Positions 1 through 7,992 of a stretch of 64,000 nucleotides of DNA are shown here, one piece after another (within the stretch, counting starts at the first letter, position 1; every line of letters begins with the position of its first letter). The position numbers and the translations under genes were made by a program. The stretch is taken from assembly GCA_021775965.1 (NCBI GenBank), contig JAJFGV010000109.1, forward strand, positions 46,755-110,754, read 5' to 3'. The notes beneath the pieces are model-generated. The model was not told where the DNA came from. It worked only from the letters and a program-made list of their open reading frames with translations, and searched no databases. This DNA is from Alphaproteobacteria bacterium. GTDB lineage: Bacteria > Pseudomonadota > Alphaproteobacteria > Micavibrionales > Micavibrionaceae.

Positions 1-1356
1 GGCTTTTTCGGGGTCGGTGATTGGTTGCTGGTTGATCTCAACAATCACATCGCCTTCGATCAGACCTTTTTTGGCGGCCTCAGACAGGTGCTTGACGGTG
101 GTGATGACAACGCCGTTGACGTCTTTGGGGATGTCGTATTCTTCACGCAAGGCGGCGCTCATCGTGCTGAGTTTGACGCCGGCGCTTTCAACTTCGGTGC
201 CTTTGTCTGTGCTGCTGGGGCCGGTTGCGAGCAGGCCATCTTCTTCGGCTTTTTCAAGCTCGCCAATGACGACTTTGGTTTTCTTTTCTTTTCCATCGCG
301 CCAATAGGTGACTTCGGCTTTTGAATCTATTTTCGTTTCAGCAACCGCGCGCGGCAATGTGCGCATTTCATCAATTTCCTTGCCGTTGAATTTGGTAATG
401 ATGTCGCCGGCTTCGATGCCTGCTTTTTCTGCCGGTCCGTCTTCGGTGACGCTGGCGATGAGCGCACCTTTGGTTTCCTTGAGGCCGAGGCTTTCGGCGA
501 TTTCATCGGTGACACTTTGAATGCGCACGCCGAGCCAGCCGCGCCGCGTCCGTCCGTACTCGATGATTTGGTCGATCACAGGTTTGGCAAGGTTGGATGG
601 AATGGCAAAGCCGATACCGACCGAACCGCCCGATGGTGAGAAGATGGCCGTGTTAATGCCGATGACTTTGCCGTCGAGGTTAAACATAGGCCCGCCGGAA
701 TTGCCACGATTGATCGAAGCATCGGTTTGGATGTAATCATCGTAAGGTCCGGAATCAATGTCACGCTGGCGCGCGGAGACGATGCCCGCCGTTACTGTTC
801 CGCCAAGTCCGAACGGGTTGCCGATCGCGACGATCCAGTCGCCGACGCGCAGAGTTTCGCTGGGGCCGAACTCGACAGCCGTCAGTTTTTTATCGGTTAC
901 GATTTTAAGAACAGCCAGGTCGGTTTTTTCATCGCGGCCGATGATTTCTGCCGGGATAGATTCATCATCATGAAGAATCACACGCACTTCATCGGCGTCG
1001 CGGATGACGTGGTTGTTGGTGATGACATAGCCTTTTTCGGCATCAATAATAAAACCGGAGCCAAGAGAAGCCGCCGGGGTCATCGGCATGCCGCCGCCGC
1101 GGCGCTCCATGAATTCCTCGAAGAAATCTTCGAATGGTGAGCCTTCGGGGAATTGCGGAAGCTCGGGGAAATCTTCTGGCGCTTCCATTTTTTGCGTGGA
1201 GGAAATATTGACCACAGCCGGGATCAGCACTTCAACCATGTCGGCGAAGCTGCCTGTCTGTGCGCCGGGCACGGGAAGCGGGGTTTTGGCCGTTGTTGTG
1301 ATAGGGGTAAAAACAAGGCAAAAGGCTAAAATCAGTGATGCTGTTATTAAGCGCAT
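1..1356 (-). CDS. degP: DegP/HtrA periplasmic serine protease (3' end off window)
   Basis: Trypsin-like serine protease and chaperone of the DegP/HtrA family, which handles misfolded envelope proteins. The gene runs off the left edge, so only the first 452 codons are here. A signal peptide (about residues 1-23) precedes the protease domain, with the triad His116 (TNNHVI), Asp146 (KTDLAVL) and Ser220 (RGNSGGP). A PDZ domain follows (about 260-350) and a second one begins near the edge. Two ATGs lie six bases apart (1362 and 1356); an AGAGGA box sits 8 bases before the second, which I prefer. It is the last gene of the minus-strand run hflK-hflC-DUF2065-degP, a membrane and periplasm quality-control set commonly seen together in alphaproteobacteria. 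Confidence 0.96.
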   Translation of the reverse strand, partial: MRLITASLILAFCLVFTPITTTAKTPLPVPGAQTGSFADMVEVLIPAVVNISSTQKMEAPEDFPELPQFPEGSPFEDFFEEFMERRGGGMPMTPAASLGSGFIIDAEKGYVITNNHVIRDADEVRVILHDDESIPAEIIGRDEKTDLAVLKIVTDKKLTAVEFGPSETLRVGDWIVAIGNPFGLGGTVTAGIVSARQRDIDSGPYDDYIQTDASINRGNSGGPMFNLDGKVIGINTAIFSPSGGSVGIGFAIPSNLAKPVIDQIIEYGRTRRGWLGVRIQSVTDEIAESLGLKETKGALIASVTEDGPAEKAGIEAGDIITKFNGKEIDEMRTLPRAVAETKIDSKAEVTYWRDGKEKKTKVVIGELEKAEEDGLLATGPSSTDKGTEVESAGVKLSTMSAALREEYDIPKDVNGVVITTVKHLSEAAKKGLIEGDVIVEINQQPITDPEKA

Positions 1357-1390
1357 GTACATAATCCTCTTTAAATTATTGAGGGGTAAA

Positions 1391-1591
1391 CTACCAAGCC
1401 TGTAGCATCCACACAAGGCCAAAACCTGTGGCGGCCATCACAAAACCAAACATTCGCAGTTTTTCGGATGGCAGGTGGACGGCCATGGCCATTATTTTGC
1501 GGACACTGTCCGGGAACAGGGCATATATAAGGCCTTCAATGACAAAGACCAGAGCAAAAGCGGTGAGGATGTAGAGCGTGAAATTTGTCAT
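1391..1591 (-). CDS. DUF2065 (YjeT-like) small membrane protein
   Basis: Small protein of 66 residues with two predicted membrane helices: one near the N terminus (YILTAFALVFVIEGL) and one at the C terminus (FGFVMAATGFGLVWML). Size, two-helix layout and position directly after hflC match the DUF2065/YjeT family, whose function is unknown. I start at the ATG at 1591. A GTG four codons upstream is possible, but it lies at the foot of a large palindrome and has no ribosome site. The gene sits between hflC and degP on the same strand, so a role near FtsH/HflKC membrane quality control is plausible from context only. Confidence 0.85.
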   Translation of the reverse strand: MTNFTLYILTAFALVFVIEGLIYALFPDSVRKIMAMAVHLPSEKLRMFGFVMAATGFGLVWMLQAW

Positions 1592-1597
1592 TTTTTT

Positions 1598-1727
1598 AAC
1601 CACAGATGGACACAGATAAAAATTGAAACACTAAGACCACTAAGATCACTAAGTTTTTATATATAATTTCTTCTTAGTGTTCTTAGTGCGCTTAGTGTTT
1701 AAAATATTCGTGTTCATCCGTGATTTT
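1598..1727. repeat. Nested imperfect palindrome between hflC and DUF2065 gene
   Basis: The inner arms are 28 bases each, 1626-1653 and 1673-1700, built from three CACTAAG-type units reading inward, with a 19-base A/T-rich loop. The outer arms, about 1598-1620 and 1705-1727, carry the ACCACAGATGGACACAGAT type of sequence and its imperfect complement. The whole tract can fold into one long hairpin. Similar ACCACAGAT and CACTAAG tracts recur between genes of many bacteria, so I treat it as a dispersed repeat element. It may also act as a processing or attenuation structure between hflC and the downstream genes. Confidence 0.8.
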
Positions 1728-1744
1728 TTATAAGAATTATTGCT

Positions 1745-2704
1745 TTATGGCTGGAAGTGGCGGAAAAATTCGCTGTCCGGGGACAGGATTAGCCGCGTTT
1801 CCGGATTGGCCATCGTCTTTTTATAAGCCTCCATTGAGCGAATGAAGGAGTAGAACTCTTTATCCTTGTTAAAGGCGGTGGCGTAGAGCTTAATGGCTGT
1901 CTTGTCGCCTTCCCCGCGTAGCCTTTGCGCATCGCGCTGCGCTTCGGCGATGAGGACCGTGCGCTCTTTTTCAGCTGTTGAGCGGATTTTGAGGGCCTGC
2001 TCTTCGCCCTTGGCGCGGGTTTCTGTGGCGCGCTCTTTGAGTTCTGACTTCATCCGCTGCACGGTTGAGGTGCGCAGATCAGCCGTGAGGTCAGCGCGGA
2101 CAATGCGCACATCGACGATTTCAATGCCGAGAGCATCTTGCTGTGTTTTGCGGTTCACGCGTTTACGGATTTCTGTCATGACGTTTGTACGTTCTTCGGA
2201 GAGCAGCTCTTTGAGCGTCGTGCGGCCCAATACGGCCTGTGTGGCGTCATTCAGAATTGTTTGAATGCGTGAATTTGCGCTGCTGATGCTGCGCAAAGTT
2301 TTCATGAATTGCAGCGGGTCCGTGATTTTATAGCGCGCAAACGTATCGACGATGATGGGCTCCCCACTGACATTTTCAATCACAGGGCCGTCATCTGCTT
2401 TGTCTTCTTCTTCACCTTCTTTGTTTTCTGCGTCCTCAGGTTTTTTCTTTTTGCTCAGGCTTGAGCTGGCAATGTTGACCTGTTCCGGGCTGGGGTCAAC
2501 GGAAAGAATGCGCCGATCAAAATACCGCACATCCTGAATGAAAGGCGTTTTTATATGCAGGCCGGGTCCGCGCGGCTCACCTTTGGGTTGCCCCAGTTGT
2601 AGAACAATGGCTTGTTCTGTTTGCTCAACTGTAAAGAAAGCCTGCGAGGCCAGGATCAGTCCAAAGGCTGCAACAGCAAGAATGGTAAGAAGAACTTTGT
2701 TCAT
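1745..2704 (-). CDS. hflC: HflC, membrane protease modulator
   Basis: SPFH/band-7 protein of 319 residues that forms the HflKC complex around the FtsH protease in the inner membrane, facing the periplasm. An N-terminal signal-anchor (VLLTILAVAAFGLILASQAF) is followed by the SPFH domain, beginning with the typical EQTEQAIVLQLGQP. A lysine/glutamate-rich insertion lies at about residues 85-110, and the C-terminal half is an Arg/Glu-rich helix. I choose the ATG at 2704: it lies one base after the hflK stop, which suggests coupled translation. A longer reading frame starting at 2743 would overlap hflK needlessly. Confidence 0.96.
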   Translation of the reverse strand: MNKVLLTILAVAAFGLILASQAFFTVEQTEQAIVLQLGQPKGEPRGPGLHIKTPFIQDVRYFDRRILSVDPSPEQVNIASSSLSKKKKPEDAENKEGEEEDKADDGPVIENVSGEPIIVDTFARYKITDPLQFMKTLRSISSANSRIQTILNDATQAVLGRTTLKELLSEERTNVMTEIRKRVNRKTQQDALGIEIVDVRIVRADLTADLRTSTVQRMKSELKERATETRAKGEEQALKIRSTAEKERTVLIAEAQRDAQRLRGEGDKTAIKLYATAFNKDKEFYSFIRSMEAYKKTMANPETRLILSPDSEFFRHFQP

Positions 2705-2705
2705 T

Positions 2706-3821
2706 TTATTGCCCTGCCTTTTTCTGTCCGGCTTGTAATTCATTCAGTGGCAAATAAGGGACAACGCCCTGTTGGTTTTCACCGCCGAGAATAATTTTTT
2801 GCGCATTGCCGAGAACATCTTCCATGGTTTCAATGAAAATGCGCTCTCTGGTAACATCTTTGCCGCTTAAATAGGCTTCGTAAACCGAGTTAAAACGATC
2901 GGCGTCACCATTGGCTTTGGCGACTTGTGATTGTTTGTAAGCTTGTGCCTGCTGCATCATTTTGATGGCTTGCCCGCGGGCTTTCGGGATGATGTCATTG
3001 CGGTATTGATTGGCGCGGTTCTGGACGTCCTCGGCATCTTGCTTGGCGGATTGCACATCCTGGAAGGCGTTTTGTACTTCCGGATGCACCTGCGCATTTT
3101 TCATGGCGACCTGGGTAATATTCACGCCGGATTTATATTCATCCAGATTTTGTTGAATAATCGCTTTGGCGCGGTCCACGACTTCCTTGCGGCGATTGGT
3201 GATAATCGGGAATAGTTCCATTTGTCCGGCGACTTCGCGGATGGCACTTTCCGCAACTTTTTTGATGGTGTTTTCCTGACCACGGATTTCAAACAGATAT
3301 TCCTCGGCAGCTTTAATGTTCCAGTGAATTTCCAGATCCAGATCAACGATATTACGGTCCGAGGTCAGCATCAGACTTTCTTCGGGGATGTCTTGTCTCT
3401 GGCTGGAGCCGGTGCGGGATGTTCGTTCCACAAAGCCGATCGACATTTTGCGGATTTCTTCAACATTGATGATGGTCGCTGTTTCGATGGGGCTGGGCAG
3501 GCGGTAGCCGATACCGGGCTCTGCCTGGGTCCGTGACCAGGCGCCAAAACGTTGGATAACGGCATGTTCCCCCGGGTTTACGATATAAATGCCGCTGGCA
3601 GCCCATAGGAGTAAAACCGCCAGAAAGACGAGGGCGAGGACTTTGCCGCTGCCGAAATTGCCGGGCATGATATCGCGGAAGTTTTCCTGCGCTTTACGCA
3701 GCATTTCATCAAGATCGGGGGGTTCCTGCCCGCCGCCGGAGCCGTTCCATGGGCCGCGGCCACCGTCATCGTTGCCGGGTGCGCCCCAGGGGTTTTTCTT
3801 TGATTTGTCGTCGCGTCCCAT
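2706..3821 (-). CDS. hflK: HflK, membrane protease modulator
   Basis: Partner of HflC in the SPFH complex that encloses FtsH in the inner membrane; 371 residues. The N terminus is Gly/Asn/Pro-rich and cytoplasmic (residues 1-60, with PWNGSGGG). One membrane helix follows (VLALVFLAVLLLWAASGIYI, about 62-81), then the SPFH domain starting IVNPGEHAVIQRFG. The C-terminal region is a helical coiled coil ending in a Gln-rich tail. The glycine-rich head is typical of HflK and separates it from HflC. The gene is divergent from mrp across about 93 bases, which must hold both promoters. Confidence 0.96.
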   Translation of the reverse strand: MGRDDKSKKNPWGAPGNDDGGRGPWNGSGGGQEPPDLDEMLRKAQENFRDIMPGNFGSGKVLALVFLAVLLLWAASGIYIVNPGEHAVIQRFGAWSRTQAEPGIGYRLPSPIETATIINVEEIRKMSIGFVERTSRTGSSQRQDIPEESLMLTSDRNIVDLDLEIHWNIKAAEEYLFEIRGQENTIKKVAESAIREVAGQMELFPIITNRRKEVVDRAKAIIQQNLDEYKSGVNITQVAMKNAQVHPEVQNAFQDVQSAKQDAEDVQNRANQYRNDIIPKARGQAIKMMQQAQAYKQSQVAKANGDADRFNSVYEAYLSGKDVTRERIFIETMEDVLGNAQKIILGGENQQGVVPYLPLNELQAGQKKAGQ

Positions 3822-3914
3822 TGATTATGTTTTCTTTCGGCTTTGCAGTTGATTCTGAAAGGAGATATAACAATATTGATTTCGTAAGGGAAAGCAAGGA
3901 CTGAAGGCGATTTT

Positions 3915-4985
3915 ATGAGTGCTTTAACGCAAGACAAAATTCTGGAAACGCTTGGCGGGGTGGTCGATCCCGATGGTGGTGATATCGTCAGCCGTCATAT
4001 GGTGTCGGGCGTGCAGGTCAATGACAATGGTGAGGTACTGTTTATGATCGAGGTTGATCCGCAGCGCGGGCCGAAACTCGAGCCGCTTCGTCAGGAGGCC
4101 GAGCGTGCTGTACGTGCGTTGCCGGGCGTGACGAAAGTAACGGCGGTTTTAACAGCGCAGAAGAAACAGAAGAAAGCTGCCGTCAACGATCCGCATGGCA
4201 TGGAGAAGAACCCGAAACTTGATTTACCGATCCGTCATATTATCGCGGTGGCCTCTGGCAAGGGGGGTGTTGGTAAGTCAACTGTCGCCGCGAATTTAGC
4301 GATTTCATTGGCCAAGGATGGCCAAAATACCGGCCAAAGAATTGGGCTTCTCGATGCTGATATTTATGGTCCGTCCGTGCCGAAGCTTTTGGGTGTCGAA
4401 GGACAAAAGCCGGAGCAGGTTGATGGAAAACTTATCCCGCTTACTGCTCAGGGCGTACGCATTATGTCCATCGGATTTATGATTGAGAACGAAGCGCCGC
4501 TGGTCTGGCGCGGGCCGATGGTGCAGACGGCAATCTATCAGATGTTGCGCGATGTGGCTTGGGCCGAAAAAAATGAAAAGGGTGAAGAGGATCCGTTGGA
4601 TATTTTGGTGGTTGATATGCCGCCGGGCACGGGTGATGCGCAGTTAACGCTGGCCCAGAAAGTGCCGGTGACAGGGGCGGTTATTGTTTCAACGCCGCAG
4701 GATATTGCCCTTATTGATGCGCGCAAGGCGGTGGCAATGTTTGAAAAGGTGAATGTGCCTGTGCTTGGGATTATTGAGAATATGAGCACGTATCAGTGTT
4801 CTAATTGTGGCCATGAAGACCATATCTTCGGTCATGGCGGGGCAAAGCTTGAGGCCGAGAAGCTTGGTGTGCCGTTCTTGGGTGATATCCCGCTGCGGGC
4901 TGATATTCGCGCTAAATCAGATGCGGGCGAGCCTTTTGGGATGGATGAGGCGATTGCCGAGAAGATTATTTCCGCTCTAGCGTGA
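3915..4985 (+). CDS. mrp: Mrp/ApbC iron-sulfur cluster carrier ATPase
   Basis: Mrp/NBP35-type P-loop ATPase of 356 residues that binds and transfers Fe-S clusters in the cytoplasm. An N-terminal MIP18-like (DUF59) domain covers about residues 5-85. The deviant Walker A GKGGVGKS is at 115-122, the Walker B-like VVDMPPGTGD at about 232-241, and the cluster-binding CxxC (CSNC) at 295-298. AAGG-type spacing before the ATG is adequate. All key residues of the family are present. It is transcribed away from hflK and stops about 40 bases before the end of the convergent folA. Confidence 0.96.
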   Translation: MSALTQDKILETLGGVVDPDGGDIVSRHMVSGVQVNDNGEVLFMIEVDPQRGPKLEPLRQEAERAVRALPGVTKVTAVLTAQKKQKKAAVNDPHGMEKNPKLDLPIRHIIAVASGKGGVGKSTVAANLAISLAKDGQNTGQRIGLLDADIYGPSVPKLLGVEGQKPEQVDGKLIPLTAQGVRIMSIGFMIENEAPLVWRGPMVQTAIYQMLRDVAWAEKNEKGEEDPLDILVVDMPPGTGDAQLTLAQKVPVTGAVIVSTPQDIALIDARKAVAMFEKVNVPVLGIIENMSTYQCSNCGHEDHIFGHGGAKLEAEKLGVPFLGDIPLRADIRAKSDAGEPFGMDEAIAEKIISALA

Positions 4986-5026
4986 AGAAAGTATTTTAGA
5001 TGATGTGGTTAAAGAGCTTATATGTT

Positions 5027-5599
5027 CTATGAAGCTCTAGGCAGCTCAGTCTTTTCCAATACTTCAAAGATGCATTCAACCTGTCTCTCAGTGAATTTTT
5101 CTTCAAGAAACTTTGTTTCAGAGCTAACTGGTTTCAGATGAGTTGGTATCCATTCATCTTTTAGCCATGCATTTGCTTTTTTAAAAGCACCCTTTTTTCC
5201 AGTTGTTTCTCCATCAATCCTTGTTAAATAAACTCTTTCAGCGAGTGGCAAGGCTTGTTTAAAAAGTTCACTTCCCCCAATAACAAATAGCTCATTAGCG
5301 TTAGTTTCGATAGCAACCCTTTTAGCTTCTTCAATAGCCTCCTCTAAGCTGAGACAAGAAATTGCATCTTTGTAGTTACGTTCAGAGCGGCTAACTACAA
5401 TATTTGTGCGTTGCTCAAGGGGAGCACCGAATTCGTTGATAATAGATTCAAAGGTTTTTCTGCCCATGATCACGGGTTTATTCTTAGTTTGGTTTTTGAA
5501 ATATTTTAATTCTTCTGGGATACGCCAAGGTAGCCCATCAGAGCAACCAATACCCTGATCTTTGGCTCTAGCAACAATTATTGAGATGTGAGGTTCCAT
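5027..5599 (-). CDS. folA: Dihydrofolate reductase
   Basis: Reduces dihydrofolate to tetrahydrofolate with NADPH; 190 residues, somewhat longer than the usual 160-170. Family signatures visible are SIIVARAKDQGIG, the substrate loop GLPWRIPEEL with the catalytic acidic region, GRKTFESI in the NADP site, and VIGGSELFKQAL. The gene is clearly richer in A and T than its neighbours and uses many A/T-ending codons, so it may be a later arrival. A TATAAT lies only 12 bases before the ATG, so the transcript is probably leaderless or nearly so; no ribosome site is visible. It is grouped with folB and thyA, but on the opposite strand to folB. Confidence 0.95.
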   Translation of the reverse strand: MEPHISIIVARAKDQGIGCSDGLPWRIPEELKYFKNQTKNKPVIMGRKTFESIINEFGAPLEQRTNIVVSRSERNYKDAISCLSLEEAIEEAKRVAIETNANELFVIGGSELFKQALPLAERVYLTRIDGETTGKKGAFKKANAWLKDEWIPTHLKPVSSETKFLEEKFTERQVECIFEVLEKTELPRAS

Positions 5600-5610
5600 G
5601 GATATATTCT

Positions 5611-5638
5611 ATTATAGAAAAGAAAAATTTAAAAGCAA
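5611..5638 (-). promoter_or_regulatory. Predicted folA promoter
   Basis: On the minus strand, a -35 box TTGCTT (5638-5633), a 16-base spacer and a perfect -10 TATAAT (5616-5611). Expected initiation near 5604 leaves only about five bases before the folA ATG at 5599. The surrounding 5600-5799 stretch is A/T-rich and holds no gene. It contains the 13-base direct repeat GATATATTCTATT at 5601 and 5649, and two copies of GTACAAGAG near 5670-5685. Confidence 0.6.
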
Positions 5639-5799
5639 TTTAAGATTCGATATATTCTATTTTGAAGATTGTACAAGAGTAGTACAAGAGGTACACCTGT
5701 GCAGGAACATAGGTTTTCAACAACAATATACACAAAAAATGGGTGTTTATCCACTGCTAGTCGCAGAGATTAACAGCTTATATGGCTTTGGAGCTAATC

Positions 5800-6183
5800 A
5801 TGGAAAAAGACAGCCACATTAAACTTGTCCTGAAAGAGATGCGCGTGAATTTGCGCATCGGTTTGCTGCCGGGTGAAAAGGGCGCGGCGCAGCCGGTTGT
5901 GGTCAATGCTGCGCTTTATACCAAAGCCGGTGATTATCTTAAGGATGTTAATGCCGATAGCATTATTAATTACGCGCCGATGTTTGAAATAGTCCGAGGC
6001 TGGCAGGAGCGCGAGCATACGGAGCTTATTGAAAGCTATATCAATGAATTTCTGGATGTGAGTTTTAAAGACCCGCGTATTGAAGCGTGCCGCGTGTCGA
6101 TTTTGAAAGCCGAGATTTGCGAAGAGGCGGAAGGTGTTGGTGTTGAGGTGTTTATGAAGCGCGAAGACTGGCAGAAAAGTTAA
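5800..6183 (+). CDS. folB: Dihydroneopterin aldolase (FolB family)
   Basis: Folate-pathway enzyme that cleaves dihydroneopterin to hydroxymethyl-dihydropterin, 127 residues. The family pattern is seen in [20 protein letters not shown] at the N terminus, then a D-rich middle ([10 protein letters not shown]) and the glutamate helix [11 protein letters not shown]. An upstream in-frame ATG at 5782 exists, but GGAG at 5790-5793 sits seven bases before the ATG at 5800, so I start there. The last four bases, TTAA, are shared with the stop codon of convergent thyA. Confidence 0.88.
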   Translation: MEKDSHIKLVLKEMRVNLRIGLLPGEKGAAQPVVVNAALYTKAGDYLKDVNADSIINYAPMFEIVRGWQEREHTELIESYINEFLDVSFKDPRIEACRVSILKAEICEEAEGVGVEVFMKREDWQKS

Positions 6184-6974
6184 ACCGCGACCTTGCCCTT
6201 GATGTGGGGGTGGGCTTCGTAGCCGACCAGTTCGAAATCCTCGAATTTGAAATCAAAGATATTGGTGACGTGCGGGTTTATGTGCATTTCGGGCAGCTTT
6301 TTGGGTTCGCGGGAAAGCTGGAGTTCCACCTGTTCGAGATGGTTGGAATATAAATGCGCATCGCCCAATGTATGGATGAATTCACCGGGCTGCAGACCTG
6401 TGACCTGCGCCACCATCATGGTGAGTAAAGCGTAAGAGGCGATGTTAAACGGCACGCCCAAAAATATGTCGGCGCTGCGCTGATACAGCTGGCAGGATAA
6501 TTTGCCATCTGCGACATAGAACTGGAAGAAGCAATGGCAGGGCGGCAGCGCCATCTTGCCGATCTCACCAACATTCCAGGAACAGACAATCATGCGGCGG
6601 TCATCGGGGTTGGATTTGATGCGCTCTATGACGTTTGAAATCTGATCGATTTTGTGTCCGTCAGCACTGGGCCATGACCGCCATTGATGACCGTAGACCG
6701 GGCCGAGATTACCGTCCTCATCAGCCCATTCATCCCAGATGCGCACGCCGTTTTCTTTTAAGTACGCGATGTTGGTGTCGCCGGTCAGGAACCAGAGCAG
6801 CTCATGCACAATGGATTTCAGATGGCACTTTTTGGTGGTGACCATCGGAAAGCCTTCGGCCAGATCAAAGCGCATTTGATGGCCGAACACGCTGAGCGTG
6901 CCCGTGCCGGTGCGGTCTTCTTTCTTTGTGCCGTGGTCGCGCACATGGCGCATGAGGTCTAAATACTGTTTCAT
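6180..6974 (-). CDS. thyA: Thymidylate synthase
   Basis: Classical ThyA converting dUMP to dTMP using methylene-tetrahydrofolate; 264 residues, the same length as the Escherichia coli enzyme. Seen are the phosphate-binding [11 protein letters not shown] (about 21-31), the catalytic Cys146 in [10 protein letters not shown], and the dUMP-binding [18 protein letters not shown]. It works with the neighbouring folA, which recycles the dihydrofolate it produces. There is no clear ribosome site before the ATG. The stop overlaps that of folB by sharing TTAA. Confidence 0.97.
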   Translation of the reverse strand: MKQYLDLMRHVRDHGTKKEDRTGTGTLSVFGHQMRFDLAEGFPMVTTKKCHLKSIVHELLWFLTGDTNIAYLKENGVRIWDEWADEDGNLGPVYGHQWRSWPSADGHKIDQISNVIERIKSNPDDRRMIVCSWNVGEIGKMALPPCHCFFQFYVADGKLSCQLYQRSADIFLGVPFNIASYALLTMMVAQVTGLQPGEFIHTLGDAHLYSNHLEQVELQLSREPKKLPEMHINPHVTNIFDFKFEDFELVGYEAHPHIKGKVAV

Positions 6975-6998
6975 GGTGGCTATAATATGGGTGATTCA

Positions 6999-7014
6999 CC
7001 TTCAAATATGAAGG
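6999..7014. promoter_or_regulatory. Inverted repeat upstream of thyA
   Basis: Perfect inverted repeat CCTTCA-AATA-TGAAGG, centred about 32 bases upstream of the thyA ATG and about 45 bases before the ssrA -35 box on the other strand. It could be an operator for thyA or a short hairpin. Nothing in the sequence names a regulator. Confidence 0.35.
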
Positions 7015-7051
7015 TTTGCGTGTGAAATTGCCCACAAGAAGGGCAAAATAT

Positions 7052-7079
7052 TTGAAAATTAAGGATTTTACTCTATAAT
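7052..7079 (+). promoter_or_regulatory. ssrA promoter
   Basis: A -35 box TTGAAA (7052-7057), a 16-base spacer and a perfect -10 TATAAT (7074-7079), immediately before the tmRNA precursor. Expected start is about 7086. Strength and position fit a constitutive stable-RNA promoter. Confidence 0.8.
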
Positions 7080-7085
7080 TAGAGG

Positions 7086-7416
7086 TGCCGGCTTGTCCGG
7101 CTATGACGCTAAACGTTTGACGGAATAAGCGTTGTGGACCCGGGGGCAGTACCCGGCGGCTCCACCATTTAAGATCTGGAACCGAAGTGTTCTTAGAGTA
7201 TGGGGCCGAAACAGGATCGACACACGTGGTAAAGGTTATAACTTGCGTTCGGCATTGTATCCGCCGTTATCGGGCTATTTTGATAGTTGCAAATGACAAC
7301 TCTCAGTTCGTAGCATCCAATGACAACTCTGTTGTTGATGGAGAAGGTCGCATCGCTGCCTAATTTGGCAGTAGCGACAGCTACAAATTAATTCCTCGCC
7401 CTTAACCCGGTGAGGT
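7086..7416 (+). ncRNA. ssrA: Two-piece (permuted) tmRNA
   Basis: Transfer-messenger RNA that rescues stalled ribosomes, in the permuted order known from alphaproteobacteria. The acceptor piece comes first and ends in GGCTCCACCA at 7158-7167, with a T-arm (ACCCGGGGGCAGTACCCGG). A short internal spacer follows, and the coding piece starts with GGGGCCG at 7202. GGGGCCG pairs with CGGCTCC of the acceptor piece over seven positions, one of them G-U. The resume codon GCA is at 7289 after TAGTT. The tag reading frame has 24 codons and stops at TAA 7361-7363. The encoded tag begins ANDNSQFVA, continues SNDNSVVDG and ends EGRIAA. A hairpin CCTCGCC/GGTGAGG (about 7394-7415) probably marks the 3' end of the coding piece. 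Confidence 0.93.
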
Positions 7417-7423
7417 GGGGCCC

Positions 7424-7458
7424 GCGGCGAGCCTCGCAACAGAATCGCCGCATTTTCT
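7424..7458 (+). terminator. Terminator-like hairpin 1 after ssrA
   Basis: Perfect 7-base arms GCGGCGA (7424-7430) and TCGCCGC (7445-7451), followed by ATTTTCT. The 14-base loop GCCTCGCAACAGAA is repeated exactly in the next hairpin. It lies just after the tmRNA. Confidence 0.55.
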
Positions 7459-7488
7459 AAATGCGAACAACGCTACGCGTTGCTTCGC

Positions 7489-7530
7489 GGGCGCCTCGCA
7501 ACAGAAGCCGCCCACTTTCTTTTTTACTTT
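7489..7530 (+). terminator. Terminator-like hairpin 2 after ssrA
   Basis: Arms GGGCG (7489-7493) and CGCCC (7509-7513), followed by a T-rich run ACTTTCTTTTTT. The loop holds the second copy (7493-7506) of the 14-base sequence found in hairpin 1. It looks like a duplicated terminator unit. Confidence 0.5.
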
Positions 7531-7605
7531 TATGTTTTTCCAAGTCTTGTACTTTTTCTTTTGTGGGGGCATGGTGCTATCAGCATCACCATAAGGAGAA
7601 ATCTC

Positions 7606-7980
7606 ATGAGAATTTTATTTATCGCTGCGTTGTTCACATTGTTGATGGTTCCGGTTTCGGCGCAGGCCTGCAAAGATGTGCAGACCACAAGCAAAATGTG
7701 TTTGCATGATCCTTATTGTGACCCGAAGCTGGACAGCGGATCTGTGGTGCGGCCGACCTATGATAATGGTCGGGCATTTTGCAATGAAGAAACGCATACA
7801 TTGGTGAAAGTCAGCTCCGTTGATAATGCCTGCGAGACGGCCAAGGGTTTGCGCCAGCCGTTGAATTGTGCGCTGGGCTGCACGCCCGGTAATATCAGTG
7901 AAAATTCAACGACTGATGCCAAATGTTGCAGCATTGTTTCCGAGCGAGTATGCAAAGCGGCGCCCATCGGTGGGGATTAA
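7606..7980 (+). CDS. Small cysteine-rich secreted protein, unknown
   Basis: I do not recognise a family. The 124-residue product starts with a clear signal peptide (MRILFIAALFTLLMVPVSAQA), cleaved near residue 20. The mature part holds ten cysteines spread over about 105 residues, including an adjacent pair (KCCS), as in a small disulfide-stabilised periplasmic or exported domain. The start is fixed by AAGGAG seven bases before the ATG; the longer open frame upstream runs through the ssrA terminators and is not real. It is followed after 12 bases by a membrane-protein gene, so the two may be co-transcribed. Confidence 0.75.
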   Translation: MRILFIAALFTLLMVPVSAQACKDVQTTSKMCLHDPYCDPKLDSGSVVRPTYDNGRAFCNEETHTLVKVSSVDNACETAKGLRQPLNCALGCTPGNISENSTTDAKCCSIVSERVCKAAPIGGD

Positions 7981-7992
7981 ACTGGTACGCTG

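Noticed and set aside
5027..5799. folA as an integron gene cassette
   Set aside because: No attC-like site or integrase is visible, and the gene sits with folB and thyA.
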